A stretch of 64,000 nt of DNA from Gemmatimonadota bacterium. Its GTDB lineage: Bacteria > Gemmatimonadota > Gemmatimonadetes > Gemmatimonadales > Gemmatimonadaceae. Shown here one piece after another: positions 1 through 8,259 of the stretch; the stretch's first letter is position 1; every line of letters begins with the position of its first letter. The position numbers and the translations under genes are program-made. Below the pieces are notes generated by a model. It saw only the letters and a list, made by a program, of their open reading frames with translations. It ran no database searches and was not told the origin of the DNA. The DNA lies in contig JAZKBK010000004.1 in assembly GCA_040388625.1 (NCBI GenBank), forward strand, positions 620,001 through 684,000. Direction: 5' to 3'.

Positions 1-712
1 GCTCACCCGCCACTGTTTCGACGAGCGCGCGGTAGATCGAATTGCGTACGTAGAGCGGAAGCAGCTCTGTCAGAATCGCGTCGGCCGATGGCGCGAGGAT
101 GTAATCCCGCGCGATGCCGGTGCGCTTCGGTGGTGTGACGGGAAGCACCTGCTCCGCCGTAGCCGGTGTCGAGAGCGCCGAATTGAACTTGGCGTACACG
201 ACATACACGGCATCGAGCGCGCGGTTTGTGAAGTTCTCGATCAGTGAATCGGCGAGGCCGCGAGCATCGCTCGCGGTCGGCCTGTCGGTGATGTCGGTGC
301 GCGCAGTGGCGAGCTCGCGGCCGAGATACCGGAAGAATCCGATGCCCTTGCGCCCGACGATGTGCAGCTCGACCTGAGTACCATCGGACTCGAGCCTCTG
401 TACGAGCACGCGCGCTTCCTTGATCAGGTTCGCGTTGAATGCGCCGGCCAGGCCGCGATTCGACGTCAGGAGCAGCACGGCGGCGCGTCGTACATGCGCC
501 GGCTGGCGGAGCAGCGGGAATTGCTCCGCCAGGTCCGGTGAATACAGATCGGAGATGACCTCCGCGAGCGACCGTGCATACGGCCGCGCGCCGACAACGC
601 GGTCCTGCGCGCGCTTCATCTTCGACGTCGCGACCATTTCCATCGTGCGCGTGATCTTGCGCGTGTTCTCGACGGATTTGATGCGGCCTTTAAGCTCTCG
701 TCCTTTCGCCAT
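1..712 (-). CDS. atpG: F1 ATP synthase gamma subunit (partial, C-terminus outside window)
   Basis: Central rotor shaft of the F1 ATPase, which couples proton flow through F0 to ATP synthesis at the alpha/beta sites on the inner face of the membrane. The N-terminus reads MAKGRELKGRIKSVENTRK, followed by ITRTMEMVATSKMKRA, a hallmark of the gamma N-terminal helix. Near the window edge the reading still matches the family (LLPLYVRNSIYRALVET). About 237 codons are visible of an expected 285-300; the stop lies before base 1. The ATG at 712-710 is 39 bases after the atpA stop, the usual atpA-atpG order, so the two are probably co-transcribed. The frame is open to the window edge in the part I translated. 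Identification is very secure. Confidence 0.95.
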   Translation of the reverse strand, partial: MAKGRELKGRIKSVENTRKITRTMEMVATSKMKRAQDRVVGARPYARSLAEVISDLYSPDLAEQFPLLRQPAHVRRAAVLLLTSNRGLAGAFNANLIKEARVLVQRLESDGTQVELHIVGRKGIGFFRYLGRELATARTDITDRPTASDARGLADSLIENFTNRALDAVYVVYAKFNSALSTPATAEQVLPVTPPKRTGIARDYILAPSADAILTELLPLYVRNSIYRALVETVAGE

Positions 713-751
713 GCGTCGCTGTTATGACTCGATGCGGATCAAAACCGGCGA

Positions 752-2329
752 TCAGGCCGGCTTCTTCCGCGTTGCGTTGTAGCGTTCGATCGCGCGCTTG
801 AGCTCGGCTTCGAGATCCTTGGAGAGCGCCTTTTCCGTGCGAATCTTGTCGCCGACCTGCGGGAACTGCGCCGACATGAATGCCAGGAACCCGTGTTCCC
901 AGTCGCGGATCTCCGCAACCGGAACCTCGTCCACGAATCCATTCGTCACCGCGTAGATCACCATCACCTGCAGCTCGACCGGCATCGGTTGATACTGCGG
1001 CTGCTTGAGGATCTCGACGGTACGCGCTCCACGATCGAGCTGCTTCTTGGTCGCCGCGTCGAGGTCTGATGCGAACGACGCGAATGCTTCCAGCTCGCGG
1101 TACTGCGCGAGATCGAGGCGGAGACGACCGGCGACACCCTTCATCGCCTTGGTCTGCGCCGAACCACCGACACGCGACACGGAGATACCGACGTTCACCG
1201 CGGGACGAACGCCCGAGTAGAACAGATCGGCTTCGAGGAAGATCTGACCATCGGTGATCGAGATCACGTTGGTCGGGATGTACGCCGAAACGTCGCCAGC
1301 CTGCGTCTCGATGATCGGAAGCGCGGTGAGCGATCCACCCGGGGCGAAGATCGTCTTGCCGTCGACGACGCTCTTGTCCTCGCTGAGCTTTGCGGCACGC
1401 TCGAGCAGACGGCTGTGCAGATAGAACACGTCGCCCGGATACGCCTCACGTCCAGGCGGACGGCGCAGGACGAGGGAGATCTGGCGGTAGGCCGCGGCCT
1501 GCTTGGACAGATCGTCGTACACGCACAGCGTCGCCTTGCCTTCGTTGTACATGAAGTACTCGGCCATCGCGCATCCCGAGTACGGCGCGATGTACTGCAT
1601 TGGCGCGGGGTCGGCGGCGCTCGCAACGACGACGATGGTGTAATCCATCGCCCCCGAGCTGCGCAGGCGATCGACCACGGCGGCCACGGTAGAGGCCTTC
1701 TGCCCGATCGCGACGTAAACGCAGACTACACCGGTTCCCTTCTGGTTCAGAATGGTGTCGATCGCAATTGCCGTCTTGCCGGTGCCGCGATCGCCGATGA
1801 TCAGCTCACGCTGGCCGCGGCCGATCGGGATCATCGAGTCGACAGCCTTGAGACCGGTCTGGAGCGGCTCCTTTACCGGCTGGCGAACGATGATGCCAGG
1901 CGCCTCGCTCTCCACCTTGCGGGTGTGTTTGGCGTTGATGGGGCCGCGCTCGTCGAGCGGGCGACCCAGTGCATCGACGACGCGGCCGATGAGCTCGGGT
2001 CCGACGGGGACCTCGAGCACGCGACCGGTGCGGCGGACCTGGTCGCCTTCCTTGAGGATCAGGTAATCGCCCAGGATCACGGCGCCGATGTTGTCCTCTT
2101 CGAGGTTCAGCGCCAGGGCGGTGATGAGCTCGCCGGTCTCGGACGAGGTGACGTTCAACATCTCACCCGCCATCGCCTTGGAAAGGCCGTAAATGCGGGC
2201 AATGCCGTCTTTCACTTCGAGGACCGTTCCTACTTCCTCGACCTTGAGGTCATTGAGGTCAGCGGCTTCGATCTCACGAAGGAGAATGTCCTTGATTTCG
2301 CCAGGACGGAGCGCGGTGTCAGTGGCCAT
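752..2329 (-). CDS. atpA: F1 ATP synthase alpha subunit
   Basis: Regulatory/nucleotide-binding subunit of the F1 head. The 525-residue length is normal. The Walker A P-loop GDRGTGKT is at about residues 179-186 and the ATPase alpha/beta signature [10 protein letters not shown] at about 376-385. The N-terminal beta-barrel region and the C-terminal helical domain are both present. Unusually, the gene immediately upstream is not atpH (delta) but a transcription regulator, so this locus carries only an atpA-atpG piece in view and the rest of the F1F0 operon must lie elsewhere or beyond the window. There is no Shine-Dalgarno motif before the ATG. Instead a TAAAAT box lies about 15 bases upstream, which could make the mRNA nearly leaderless (inference). 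Confidence 0.97.
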   Translation of the reverse strand: MATDTALRPGEIKDILLREIEAADLNDLKVEEVGTVLEVKDGIARIYGLSKAMAGEMLNVTSSETGELITALALNLEEDNIGAVILGDYLILKEGDQVRRTGRVLEVPVGPELIGRVVDALGRPLDERGPINAKHTRKVESEAPGIIVRQPVKEPLQTGLKAVDSMIPIGRGQRELIIGDRGTGKTAIAIDTILNQKGTGVVCVYVAIGQKASTVAAVVDRLRSSGAMDYTIVVVASAADPAPMQYIAPYSGCAMAEYFMYNEGKATLCVYDDLSKQAAAYRQISLVLRRPPGREAYPGDVFYLHSRLLERAAKLSEDKSVVDGKTIFAPGGSLTALPIIETQAGDVSAYIPTNVISITDGQIFLEADLFYSGVRPAVNVGISVSRVGGSAQTKAMKGVAGRLRLDLAQYRELEAFASFASDLDAATKKQLDRGARTVEILKQPQYQPMPVELQVMVIYAVTNGFVDEVPVAEIRDWEHGFLAFMSAQFPQVGDKIRTEKALSKDLEAELKRAIERYNATRKKPA

Positions 2330-2360
2330 GATTTAAGCGGGAATTTTATGCTTGTGGCGA

Positions 2361-2382
2361 GCTTGTGAAAATTATCACAAGC
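2361..2382. promoter_or_regulatory. Perfect CRP/FNR-type palindrome upstream of atpA
   Basis: The arms GCTTGTGA and TCACAAGC form a perfect 8-bp inverted repeat around a 6-base AAATTA centre. The core is TGTGA-N6-TCACA, the classic half-site spacing recognised by CRP-family regulators. It overlaps the stop codon of the upstream regulator gene (stop at 2375-2377) and is centred about 42 bases before the atpA start. On the minus strand a possible -10 (TAAAAT) lies between it and atpA, so the site would sit at or near a -35 position. It could alternatively act as a weak stem-loop at the 3' end of the regulator mRNA, but no U-tract follows. Confidence 0.5.
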
Positions 2383-3202
2383 CCCCTTTTCCTGCAACTC
2401 GACTCCTGGTTCTGCCCTGAACGAACCGATCCACGAGGTCGATAGTGCGGAGACCAGAAAGGGACGCCGGTCGAGTGCTCGCTATGCGCTGGGTCGTCAC
2501 CGCGAGGTGGGATGAGGAGGCGAATCCCAACACCGCCGCGACATCCCGGACGTCGTACCCCGGATTCTTGGACAGCTCTGCTGCCGAAATGAGCCGGACC
2601 AGGTCGATGACCCGCTTGAGATTGGCTCCCCGGTCGCGGGCGAAGTTTCTACTCAAATGTTCCCGCGTGACACCCATCACCGCCGCAAGGGTGGTCGTCG
2701 TCACGGGCCGCCCCGCATGGAGCACGATCGCCCGCCAGGTTTTCCGTTGAGTCTCGCTGGTGAAACCGAGCGGGTCCGGCGCGTCCGTCAGCGCTCTGGC
2801 GAAGCGTGACGAGTAGCTCAGCGGCGCAATGATGTCGCGCGCGCTGGCCTCGTCGATCTGCTCGCATAGCACGTCTGCAAAACCGAGCGCCGCGGCGTGC
2901 GCGACGGCTTCGGCGTCCGTGGTGCGGAGAGGGAGCAGACCGAAGAACGGCGTACTCGGAAAATCCACGGCGCGTGCAGCAAGCGTCCAGTGCGTGTCAC
3001 CCTGTGCGGCAAGATCGATGACCACAGCATCGATGAGCTCGCGCCGTATTGCTGCTTCGAACTCCTCGAGGTTGCGTACGAGCACGGTGTGACAGCGCCG
3101 TCGCGGAAACGCGGCGCGCACGAACGCGCGCGAACGCTCGCGGCCGGCATAAACAAGAATGCACGGGAATGCCGGAGACGCGGAATCGATCACGGACGTC
3201 AT
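2375..3202 (-). CDS. AraC-type regulator with N-terminal receiver-like domain
   Basis: A 275-residue protein. The first 130 or so residues have the alternating strand/helix pattern of a receiver or flavodoxin-like fold (CILVYAGRE, then IDAVVIDLA), but the phospho-acceptor aspartate pocket is not convincing, so it may be a pseudo-receiver. The C-terminal part (about 165-262) carries two helix-turn-helix units of the AraC kind (VTTTTLAAVMGVTREHLSRNF and VRDVAAVLGFASSSHLAV). It starts one base after the stop of the mlaF-like gene and ends 45 bases before atpA, so it is probably in the same transcript as one or both. Its target is unknown; control of its neighbours is a guess. Confidence 0.75.
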   Translation of the reverse strand: MTSVIDSASPAFPCILVYAGRERSRAFVRAAFPRRRCHTVLVRNLEEFEAAIRRELIDAVVIDLAAQGDTHWTLAARAVDFPSTPFFGLLPLRTTDAEAVAHAAALGFADVLCEQIDEASARDIIAPLSYSSRFARALTDAPDPLGFTSETQRKTWRAIVLHAGRPVTTTTLAAVMGVTREHLSRNFARDRGANLKRVIDLVRLISAAELSKNPGYDVRDVAAVLGFASSSHLAVTTQRIASTRPASLSGLRTIDLVDRFVQGRTRSRVAGKGGL

Positions 3203-3203
3203 G

Positions 3204-3956
3204 TTAGACGCCCGCCAGAGCTGCGTCCAGACTCGGCTTGCCTTCTATGAACTGTCGCACGACGGGATCAGTGGTTTGCTGAATCTCGGCGACTGTCCCG
3301 ACCTGCCGCACCTTACCCTCGTACAGCATGGCGATGCGAGTGCCGACGCTGTACGCGCTGCGCATGTCGTGCGTGATGACGACGCTCGTGACGCCGAGCT
3401 TCTGGCGCATGCGAATCATGAGCTCGTCGATGACCGCCGAAGTCACGGGATCGAGCCCGGTCGTCGGCTCATCGTACAGAATGTATTTGGGCCGTTTGGC
3501 GATTGCGCGCGCGATTCCGACTCTCTTGCGCATTCCGCCCGAGAGCTCCGCGGGATATTTAGACTCGGCGTCAGGAAGATCCACAAGGGCGAGCGATTCG
3601 GTGACGCGTTCCGCGATTTCCTTCTCAGACATCGTGCGCATCTTTCGCAACGCCATCGCGACGTTCTCCCCTACGGTTAGCGAATCAAACAGTGCTGCGA
3701 ACTGGAATACGTAGCCGATTCTACCGCGCAGGTCGTATAGCTGCTCGCGCGGCAGATCAGGCACTTCGAGTCCGTCGACAAAGACAGTGCCGCTATCCGG
3801 CAGAAGGAGGCCGACGATGTGCTTGATGGCGACCGACTTACCGGTGCCGGAATAGCCGATGATCACCATCGTTTCTCCCTCGTCGACTTCAAGCGTGAAC
3901 CCCTCGAGCACTTTCTTGTCACCGAAGGATTTGTAAACGTCGTCGAGTCTGATCAT
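3204..3956 (-). CDS. mlaF: ABC transporter ATPase, MlaF/Ttg2A type
   Basis: ATPase of the Mla-type phospholipid transport system, which maintains outer-membrane lipid asymmetry. At 250 residues it is full length. Walker A is GYSGTGKS (about 34-41), the ABC signature LSGGMRKR is at about 138-145, and Walker B is YILYDEPTTGLDP (about 158-170). The GYSGTGKS loop and the GGMRKRVGIARA signature are typical of the MlaF/Mkl subfamily. The membrane permease MlaE and substrate-binding MlaD normally sit beside this gene but are absent here. The ATG at 3956 begins MIRLDDVYKSFG. The next gene follows after one base. Confidence 0.88.
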   Translation of the reverse strand: MIRLDDVYKSFGDKKVLEGFTLEVDEGETMVIIGYSGTGKSVAIKHIVGLLLPDSGTVFVDGLEVPDLPREQLYDLRGRIGYVFQFAALFDSLTVGENVAMALRKMRTMSEKEIAERVTESLALVDLPDAESKYPAELSGGMRKRVGIARAIAKRPKYILYDEPTTGLDPVTSAVIDELMIRMRQKLGVTSVVITHDMRSAYSVGTRIAMLYEGKVRQVGTVAEIQQTTDPVVRQFIEGKPSLDAALAGV

Positions 3957-4037
3957 TTGGCACCGGCAGAAATCACAAACATGAAATTTAACCCACCGGA
4001 CTGGAGTCAGCCGGCGCAGCGTTTCACAAGGAAATTA

Positions 4038-5705
4038 TCACCTGGGCCGCACCTCATAGAGATAGAAGCGCTCGGGGACGAGAGCGTCGCCGAAGGCAGC
4101 CAGCGGTCGAATGGCGAGCGACGGGGAAGTTGCTTCGAGTGAGTGGTTCAGTATGAGAACCATCACCGAATCCCGAGCCGCACAGCACGTATCGATGCGA
4201 GACAGCACTTGCGCATCATCGATGATAGCCGCCGGCAGATTCAGCGGCGCAAAGGTCATCAGCACATTGCGGTCCAGCGCGAAAATCGGCCTGTCGAGGT
4301 AGCCCGAGACGGAGGTGGCATTGAAACCGGGCGACGCGAGGAGCGGAAGTCGATCCAGGCCGTGCGAACGTATGTAGTCGGCAGCGGCCTCACCTTCCGA
4401 AAATGGCATTACATAATCAGCGACCAAGCGGAAGCCGCCACCGATAACCTGAAGCCCGAGCAGTGTGATTATCGCGAGCTGTGCCCGCCCGTCGATCCAG
4501 CGCACAGGTGCAGATTTCGCGACCGGTTGCCGTCCGGGCGGCATCTCAGCCGCCTCGGCTGCGGCGAACCACAGCGCCATTATTGCAGCGAGAAAGAAAT
4601 AACCGTGATGATACAGCGAACCGCCGTAAACAAAGATCGAGAACAGCATCAGGATGCCCGTCGCCGATAGATACAGGCTCAAAGCAATAGCGGACCGGCG
4701 CATGAGCATCGCGAGCAGTACAACGCCGACGATCGCCAATATTCCCGCGAGCAGAGCTCCCTTGTGCGAGCGATCGACAAGAAAATTCGCCCACCAGATG
4801 TCGCTGGTTTCTTCCATTCGAGGGATCGGTACATAGCCGCGCCAGATAGGCGCGATTGCGATCAATGGTCTCTCCACCCAGCTGAACTGTTCGGCGCGGT
4901 GCGCCCCCGCGAGTCCGGGTCCGACGAAGGAGTTGTCCGACGCGGGCCACACCTGCACGGCGGCGAGCAGGACCGCCGCTGCCCCGACAAGCACCGGAAG
5001 CGCAACCTGGCGCATTCGCTCACGTCGTGCGGCGCCAGCGGGCCCGAATAGCGCCGCGGCGACAAGCGCAATACCGCAGGCAACGACGAGCATCGAGCCG
5101 TACACGCTCGTGTCGGCGAGGAGCGCCATTACCACCGCTGCCATTCCATAACGCGGCTTGGGCCGCGCCAGAAGGACGCAGAGCAGGATCGCAAGCGTGA
5201 GTCCTACCCCGTAACTGCGTGCTACTATGGTCCAGCCGTACACAACGAAGTAGCCGAACGCGAAGAGCACCCGGATCAGACGTGGGAAAGGTGCGAAACG
5301 CGCAAACATATATACGGTGCAGCAGCTGAACAGCAGCGCGATGGGCTGGATCCAACGCGGATCGCGCACCGCCCGCGCTATCGGGCGAAGCAGCAGGTAC
5401 CAGAGGCTGGGGTGTCCCTCGAAATGGAAATAATGAAACAGGTCGCCAAGGGACGCTGCGTCTCGCGCAAGTAACCATGCCTGGATTTCGTCGCGCCACA
5501 TCTCGTGGTGCAACATCACTGGCAGCGTCACCACCAGAAATGCCGCGACGAGGATCAGTGCGAACTGGCGCTCTGTTTTCGGGGTTGCCGTGCGGGATTC
5601 CGTATTCGGCGGAGAGTCTTCGGAGATGGTCCTGGCGCGGCTCAAGCGAAAATCATTGGTGTCAACGAGCTCAGCGCGGACTGTGCCGCGGCTTGCTCGC
5701 CGCAT
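4038..5705 (-). CDS. Polytopic membrane glycosyltransferase-like protein (GT-C type)
   Basis: A 555-residue protein with a charged N-terminus of about 45 residues followed by many hydrophobic segments. A short motif after the first membrane helix, MWRDEIQAWLLARD, and the downstream FEGHPSLWYLLLRP match the acidic first periplasmic loop of GT39/ArnT-like GT-C transferases, which use polyprenyl-phosphate sugars. The specific sugar cannot be told. It is the last gene of a run of overlapping polysaccharide genes on this strand. The ATG at 5705 overlaps the preceding gene by 35 bases; no better in-frame start was found. Confidence 0.7.
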   Translation of the reverse strand: MRRASRGTVRAELVDTNDFRLSRARTISEDSPPNTESRTATPKTERQFALILVAAFLVVTLPVMLHHEMWRDEIQAWLLARDAASLGDLFHYFHFEGHPSLWYLLLRPIARAVRDPRWIQPIALLFSCCTVYMFARFAPFPRLIRVLFAFGYFVVYGWTIVARSYGVGLTLAILLCVLLARPKPRYGMAAVVMALLADTSVYGSMLVVACGIALVAAALFGPAGAARRERMRQVALPVLVGAAAVLLAAVQVWPASDNSFVGPGLAGAHRAEQFSWVERPLIAIAPIWRGYVPIPRMEETSDIWWANFLVDRSHKGALLAGILAIVGVVLLAMLMRRSAIALSLYLSATGILMLFSIFVYGGSLYHHGYFFLAAIMALWFAAAEAAEMPPGRQPVAKSAPVRWIDGRAQLAIITLLGLQVIGGGFRLVADYVMPFSEGEAAADYIRSHGLDRLPLLASPGFNATSVSGYLDRPIFALDRNVLMTFAPLNLPAAIIDDAQVLSRIDTCCAARDSVMVLILNHSLEATSPSLAIRPLAAFGDALVPERFYLYEVRPR

Positions 5706-6003
5706 TGTAGATAATGCCTATCAAGCGCCCGATCGCATAGCCGATGACGAACGCGTAGACGAAGCCGAACAGCGCACCATGCCAGGTGACGCTGTAGCCG
5801 GGCAGGAATATTCCGAGCAATCCAAGATGCGGCCCGACGACGGCACCGCCCTTGATCACCAGGAACAGCGTTGCGATAGCGAGGCCGAGACCGAGCACCA
5901 GCCCCATTGCAACACCCCATGCGCGCCCGTTGATGCGGGCGAGTGTCCTGCGAAGTTCGTCATCTGCTCTCGTCACGCGCTCTGCTCCGCTGGATGCTGT
6001 CAT
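5671..6003 (-). CDS. Small membrane protein, copy 2 of a tandem related pair
   Basis: About 110 residues, starting MTASSGAERVTRADDELRR. It has two or three hydrophobic segments (VAMGLVLGLGLAIATLFLVI and LFGFVYAFVIGYAIGRLIGI). The start overlaps the stop of the preceding small gene as ATGA at 6003-6000. Its second half (LGLLGIFLPGYSVTWHGALFG) clearly resembles LGLLAQYFYGYSVSIAGVFIG in the neighbour, so the two are paralogues. No known domain is recognised. Position inside the glycosyltransferase run suggests a role in polysaccharide membrane steps, but that is context only. Confidence 0.7.
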   Translation of the reverse strand: MTASSGAERVTRADDELRRTLARINGRAWGVAMGLVLGLGLAIATLFLVIKGGAVVGPHLGLLGIFLPGYSVTWHGALFGFVYAFVIGYAIGRLIGIIYNAASKPRHSPR

Positions 6004-6461
6004 ACGTAATCCAACAAGTCCCTGGTCGCGAGCCAATCTGCCCGCGCGCGGAAATAAAGTATCCATATCGCCAGCACGACGTTGCGCGTGAATGCGAGAA
6101 ACCAGCCTGCAACGAACCCGACGGCAAATCCCCACGCCAATCCGATGAAGACGCCGGCGATGGATACGCTGTAACCGTAGAAGTACTGCGCAAGCAGGCC
6201 CAGATCAGCCATCTGCCGCGGATCCACCACGAGATCGGCGAGTGTGACAAGTGCGAAGATCGAGGCGAAGACGACGCCGCTCGCGAGTCCAAGTGCGGCC
6301 TTGTGCAACGGCGCGAATGCGAGCACGATCGTGTTGTTCGCGCGCTGTTCGCCCGTCACCGAGAAGGGTCCGCCTCGACCGTCGGTACCGGCGAGGCTCC
6401 CATCAGGCAGGCTGAGATCGCGGTTATCGGGATGCCCATTTCGCATAATCACTGGCCTCAT
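6000..6461 (-). CDS. Small membrane protein, copy 1 of a tandem related pair
   Basis: About 153 residues from an ATG at 6461 that overlaps the stop of the upstream glycosyltransferase as ATGA; a second ATG at 6446 is possible. A polar N-terminal 45 residues is followed by three hydrophobic segments (ALGLASGVVFASIFALVTLA; AGVFIGLAWGFAVGFVAGWF; a short third near the C-terminus). The G-Y-S-V motif and glycine spacing match the next gene. No family is recognised. The pair is coupled by an ATGA overlap at 6003, so both are likely made together. Confidence 0.7.
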   Translation of the reverse strand: MRPVIMRNGHPDNRDLSLPDGSLAGTDGRGGPFSVTGEQRANNTIVLAFAPLHKAALGLASGVVFASIFALVTLADLVVDPRQMADLGLLAQYFYGYSVSIAGVFIGLAWGFAVGFVAGWFLAFTRNVVLAIWILYFRARADWLATRDLLDYV

Positions 6462-7501
6462 TGTAGAGCGCCGCGAAGCGACGGAGCGGAGGTCCGGCGC
6501 CACCCGGTAATATGTACAAACATTGCCCAGACTGCTCCAGTTCCGCTGACAATATAGAAGGCCAGCCGTAACGGAATCACGGCAAGCGCGAACCGGCCCC
6601 CCCTTCGCTCGGCGAACCATCGGAGCAGTGTGAGGTTTCCCAGTATCACACACACGATGCAGCCCAGCGACAGTAACAGCCAGCGCGGGTCGACGAGGAT
6701 TGCGGCAACGGCAACTCCCGCCAGCGCCACGCCCACAAGTGCGGTCAGGATCTTCTCCGTGTGCCGCACGTTGAGCGTTCCCGGCCGTCCCGAGTTGCGA
6801 CGCTCGAGCAGGAGCAGCATCCACGGGACCGCGCGGTCCTTGAAATCCGTCGCAAGCATGCGCCGAAGAGTCCAGTGCTTGAGGTGCGTACCCTGAATTT
6901 CCGGACGGAGCAGGATTCTGTCGCCGTTGGCAACCAGTCTGTAGCCAAGTTCGATGTCCTCGATCTGCGGGCGCGGGAATCGCTGCTCGTCGAACATGCC
7001 GGCCGCGAGGAACGCAGACCGCCGAACCGCACCGCATCCAGCCCAGAACGTTTCCGCGTCACCGTAACTGGTAAGATGAACGTAATGGTGCAGCAGATTG
7101 CGATACTGTGACACCAGGCCCGCGGCGCGCGGGTCGGTGTCGTATGCACCGAACACCGCGGCGATGCGCTCATCGGCGCCAAATGCATTGACGAACCCGG
7201 TCAGTACGTCGGGACGCACGCACACATCTGCATCGACAAATACGAGGAACACACCCTGTGCGACTTCTGCGCCACGATTTCTTGCGGCCGCCGGTCCGAG
7301 TGGCCCGTCGGGAAGACGCAAGACACGATCAGCGAAAGCGGCGGCGGTTGCCGCAGTCTCGTCGGTACTGCCGTCATCCACCACTATCAGTTCCCACTGA
7401 TCGCGCGGCAGTGTACTCGCACCGAGCGAGGACAACGATTCACGCAGCATGGCTGCGCAATCGCGCGCGGGAACGATCACGGAGCAGATCAACGAGCTCA
7501 C
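6458..7501 (-). CDS. Family 2 glycosyltransferase with C-terminal membrane segments
   Basis: A cytoplasmic GT-A domain transfers a sugar from a nucleotide-sugar donor. The protein reads VSSLICSVIVPARDCAAML with the GT2 motifs VVDDGSTDET, LGPAAARNRG and the DXD-type VFVDADVCV. Later residues give a Q/E-rich acceptor region (RPQIEDIELGYRL) and three hydrophobic helices near the C-terminus. The open frame extends further upstream, but the GTG at 7501 overlaps the stop of the deacetylase gene as GTGA and begins exactly at the fold, so I chose it (347 residues). It is part of the polysaccharide operon. Confidence 0.85.
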   Translation of the reverse strand: MSSLICSVIVPARDCAAMLRESLSSLGASTLPRDQWELIVVDDGSTDETAATAAAFADRVLRLPDGPLGPAAARNRGAEVAQGVFLVFVDADVCVRPDVLTGFVNAFGADERIAAVFGAYDTDPRAAGLVSQYRNLLHHYVHLTSYGDAETFWAGCGAVRRSAFLAAGMFDEQRFPRPQIEDIELGYRLVANGDRILLRPEIQGTHLKHWTLRRMLATDFKDRAVPWMLLLLERRNSGRPGTLNVRHTEKILTALVGVALAGVAVAAILVDPRWLLLSLGCIVCVILGNLTLLRWFAERRGGRFALAVIPLRLAFYIVSGTGAVWAMFVHITGWRRTSAPSLRGALQ

Positions 7502-8259
7502 GCGACCTTCCCTGAACTTTGCATGGTTTCTCGAATACGACTGCGCAACCGACGCGCGAGCGCACGCCGCCGAACGAATCGACTGAACGCCGGCGAACCC
7601 CACGATTCGAGAGTTCCGGGCTTCCTGAGGTAGTAAGCGTCGAGACGTGGGAGCAGCGCCGGATCCTCTCTCGCCGACAGAATGCGAAGATCCGTGGTGC
7701 ACGCGTAGGCGTAGTGGGCCCGAGCGCACCGGGCTGCGGCCTCGTTCACATCCCCGAACGGGTACGCGAATGTTGCGGGGCGCATTCCGACGTGTCTCAA
7801 AATATCCTCGGAAGAGCCCGCAATCTCATCCGTCATCCGCGTATCGCCGATCGCGCCGAGTCGCGGATGCGAGCGTGTGTGTGCACCGATCGCTACACCG
7901 TCGCGAGCAAGTGCGCAGATCGCGTCCCAGTCGAGCAGATCCAGTGTCGGTATGCGTGGATGTGCCACGCCACCCCACGCGTTGGTGCCGCCGGCACAGC
8001 CGGATACAACAAAGAGTGTCGATGGTAGATCGTATTCCGCGAGCAACGGGGCCGCCACCGTCGCGAAGTTGAGAAATGCGTCGTCGAATGTAAGAGCCAC
8101 CGCATCGCCCTGGGCAGAGTCGCCGGATAGTCGCTCGAGCGGCACCACACGAACGCGGCCTGACGCAAGCCACCGAACATGGCGCCCGAACGTCTCCGGA
8201 TCGAGCGAGATCGGCGATCCGCTACGATCCAGCGAGTGATACATGATGACCGCCTTCAC
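7498..8259 (-). CDS. Polysaccharide deacetylase (NodB homology, CE4)
   Basis: 253 residues. The NodB core shows LTFDDAF (catalytic/metal aspartates, about residues 56-62) and GAHTRSHPRLG with the HxxxH metal pair (H127, H131), followed by a conserved FAYPFGDVNE. Such enzymes remove N- or O-acetyl groups from polymers or lipid-linked sugars. No signal peptide is seen, so it may act in the cytoplasm or on a lipid-linked intermediate. It starts with GTG at 8259 that overlaps the stop of the upstream GT4 gene (GTGA), and its own stop overlaps the next gene. Confidence 0.85.
   Translation of the reverse strand: MKAVIMYHSLDRSGSPISLDPETFGRHVRWLASGRVRVVPLERLSGDSAQGDAVALTFDDAFLNFATVAAPLLAEYDLPSTLFVVSGCAGGTNAWGGVAHPRIPTLDLLDWDAICALARDGVAIGAHTRSHPRLGAIGDTRMTDEIAGSSEDILRHVGMRPATFAYPFGDVNEAAARCARAHYAYACTTDLRILSAREDPALLPRLDAYYLRKPGTLESWGSPAFSRFVRRRALARRLRSRIRETMQSSGKVA

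Noticed and set aside
1415..2368. Long plus-strand open frame opposite atpA
   Set aside because: It lies wholly inside atpA on the other strand, with no motif of its own; antisense frames are common in high-GC DNA.
6462..7037. Longer N-terminal extension of the first small membrane protein
   Set aside because: The extension overlaps the glycosyltransferase in another frame and lacks any membrane or domain signal; the ATGA overlap supports the short start.
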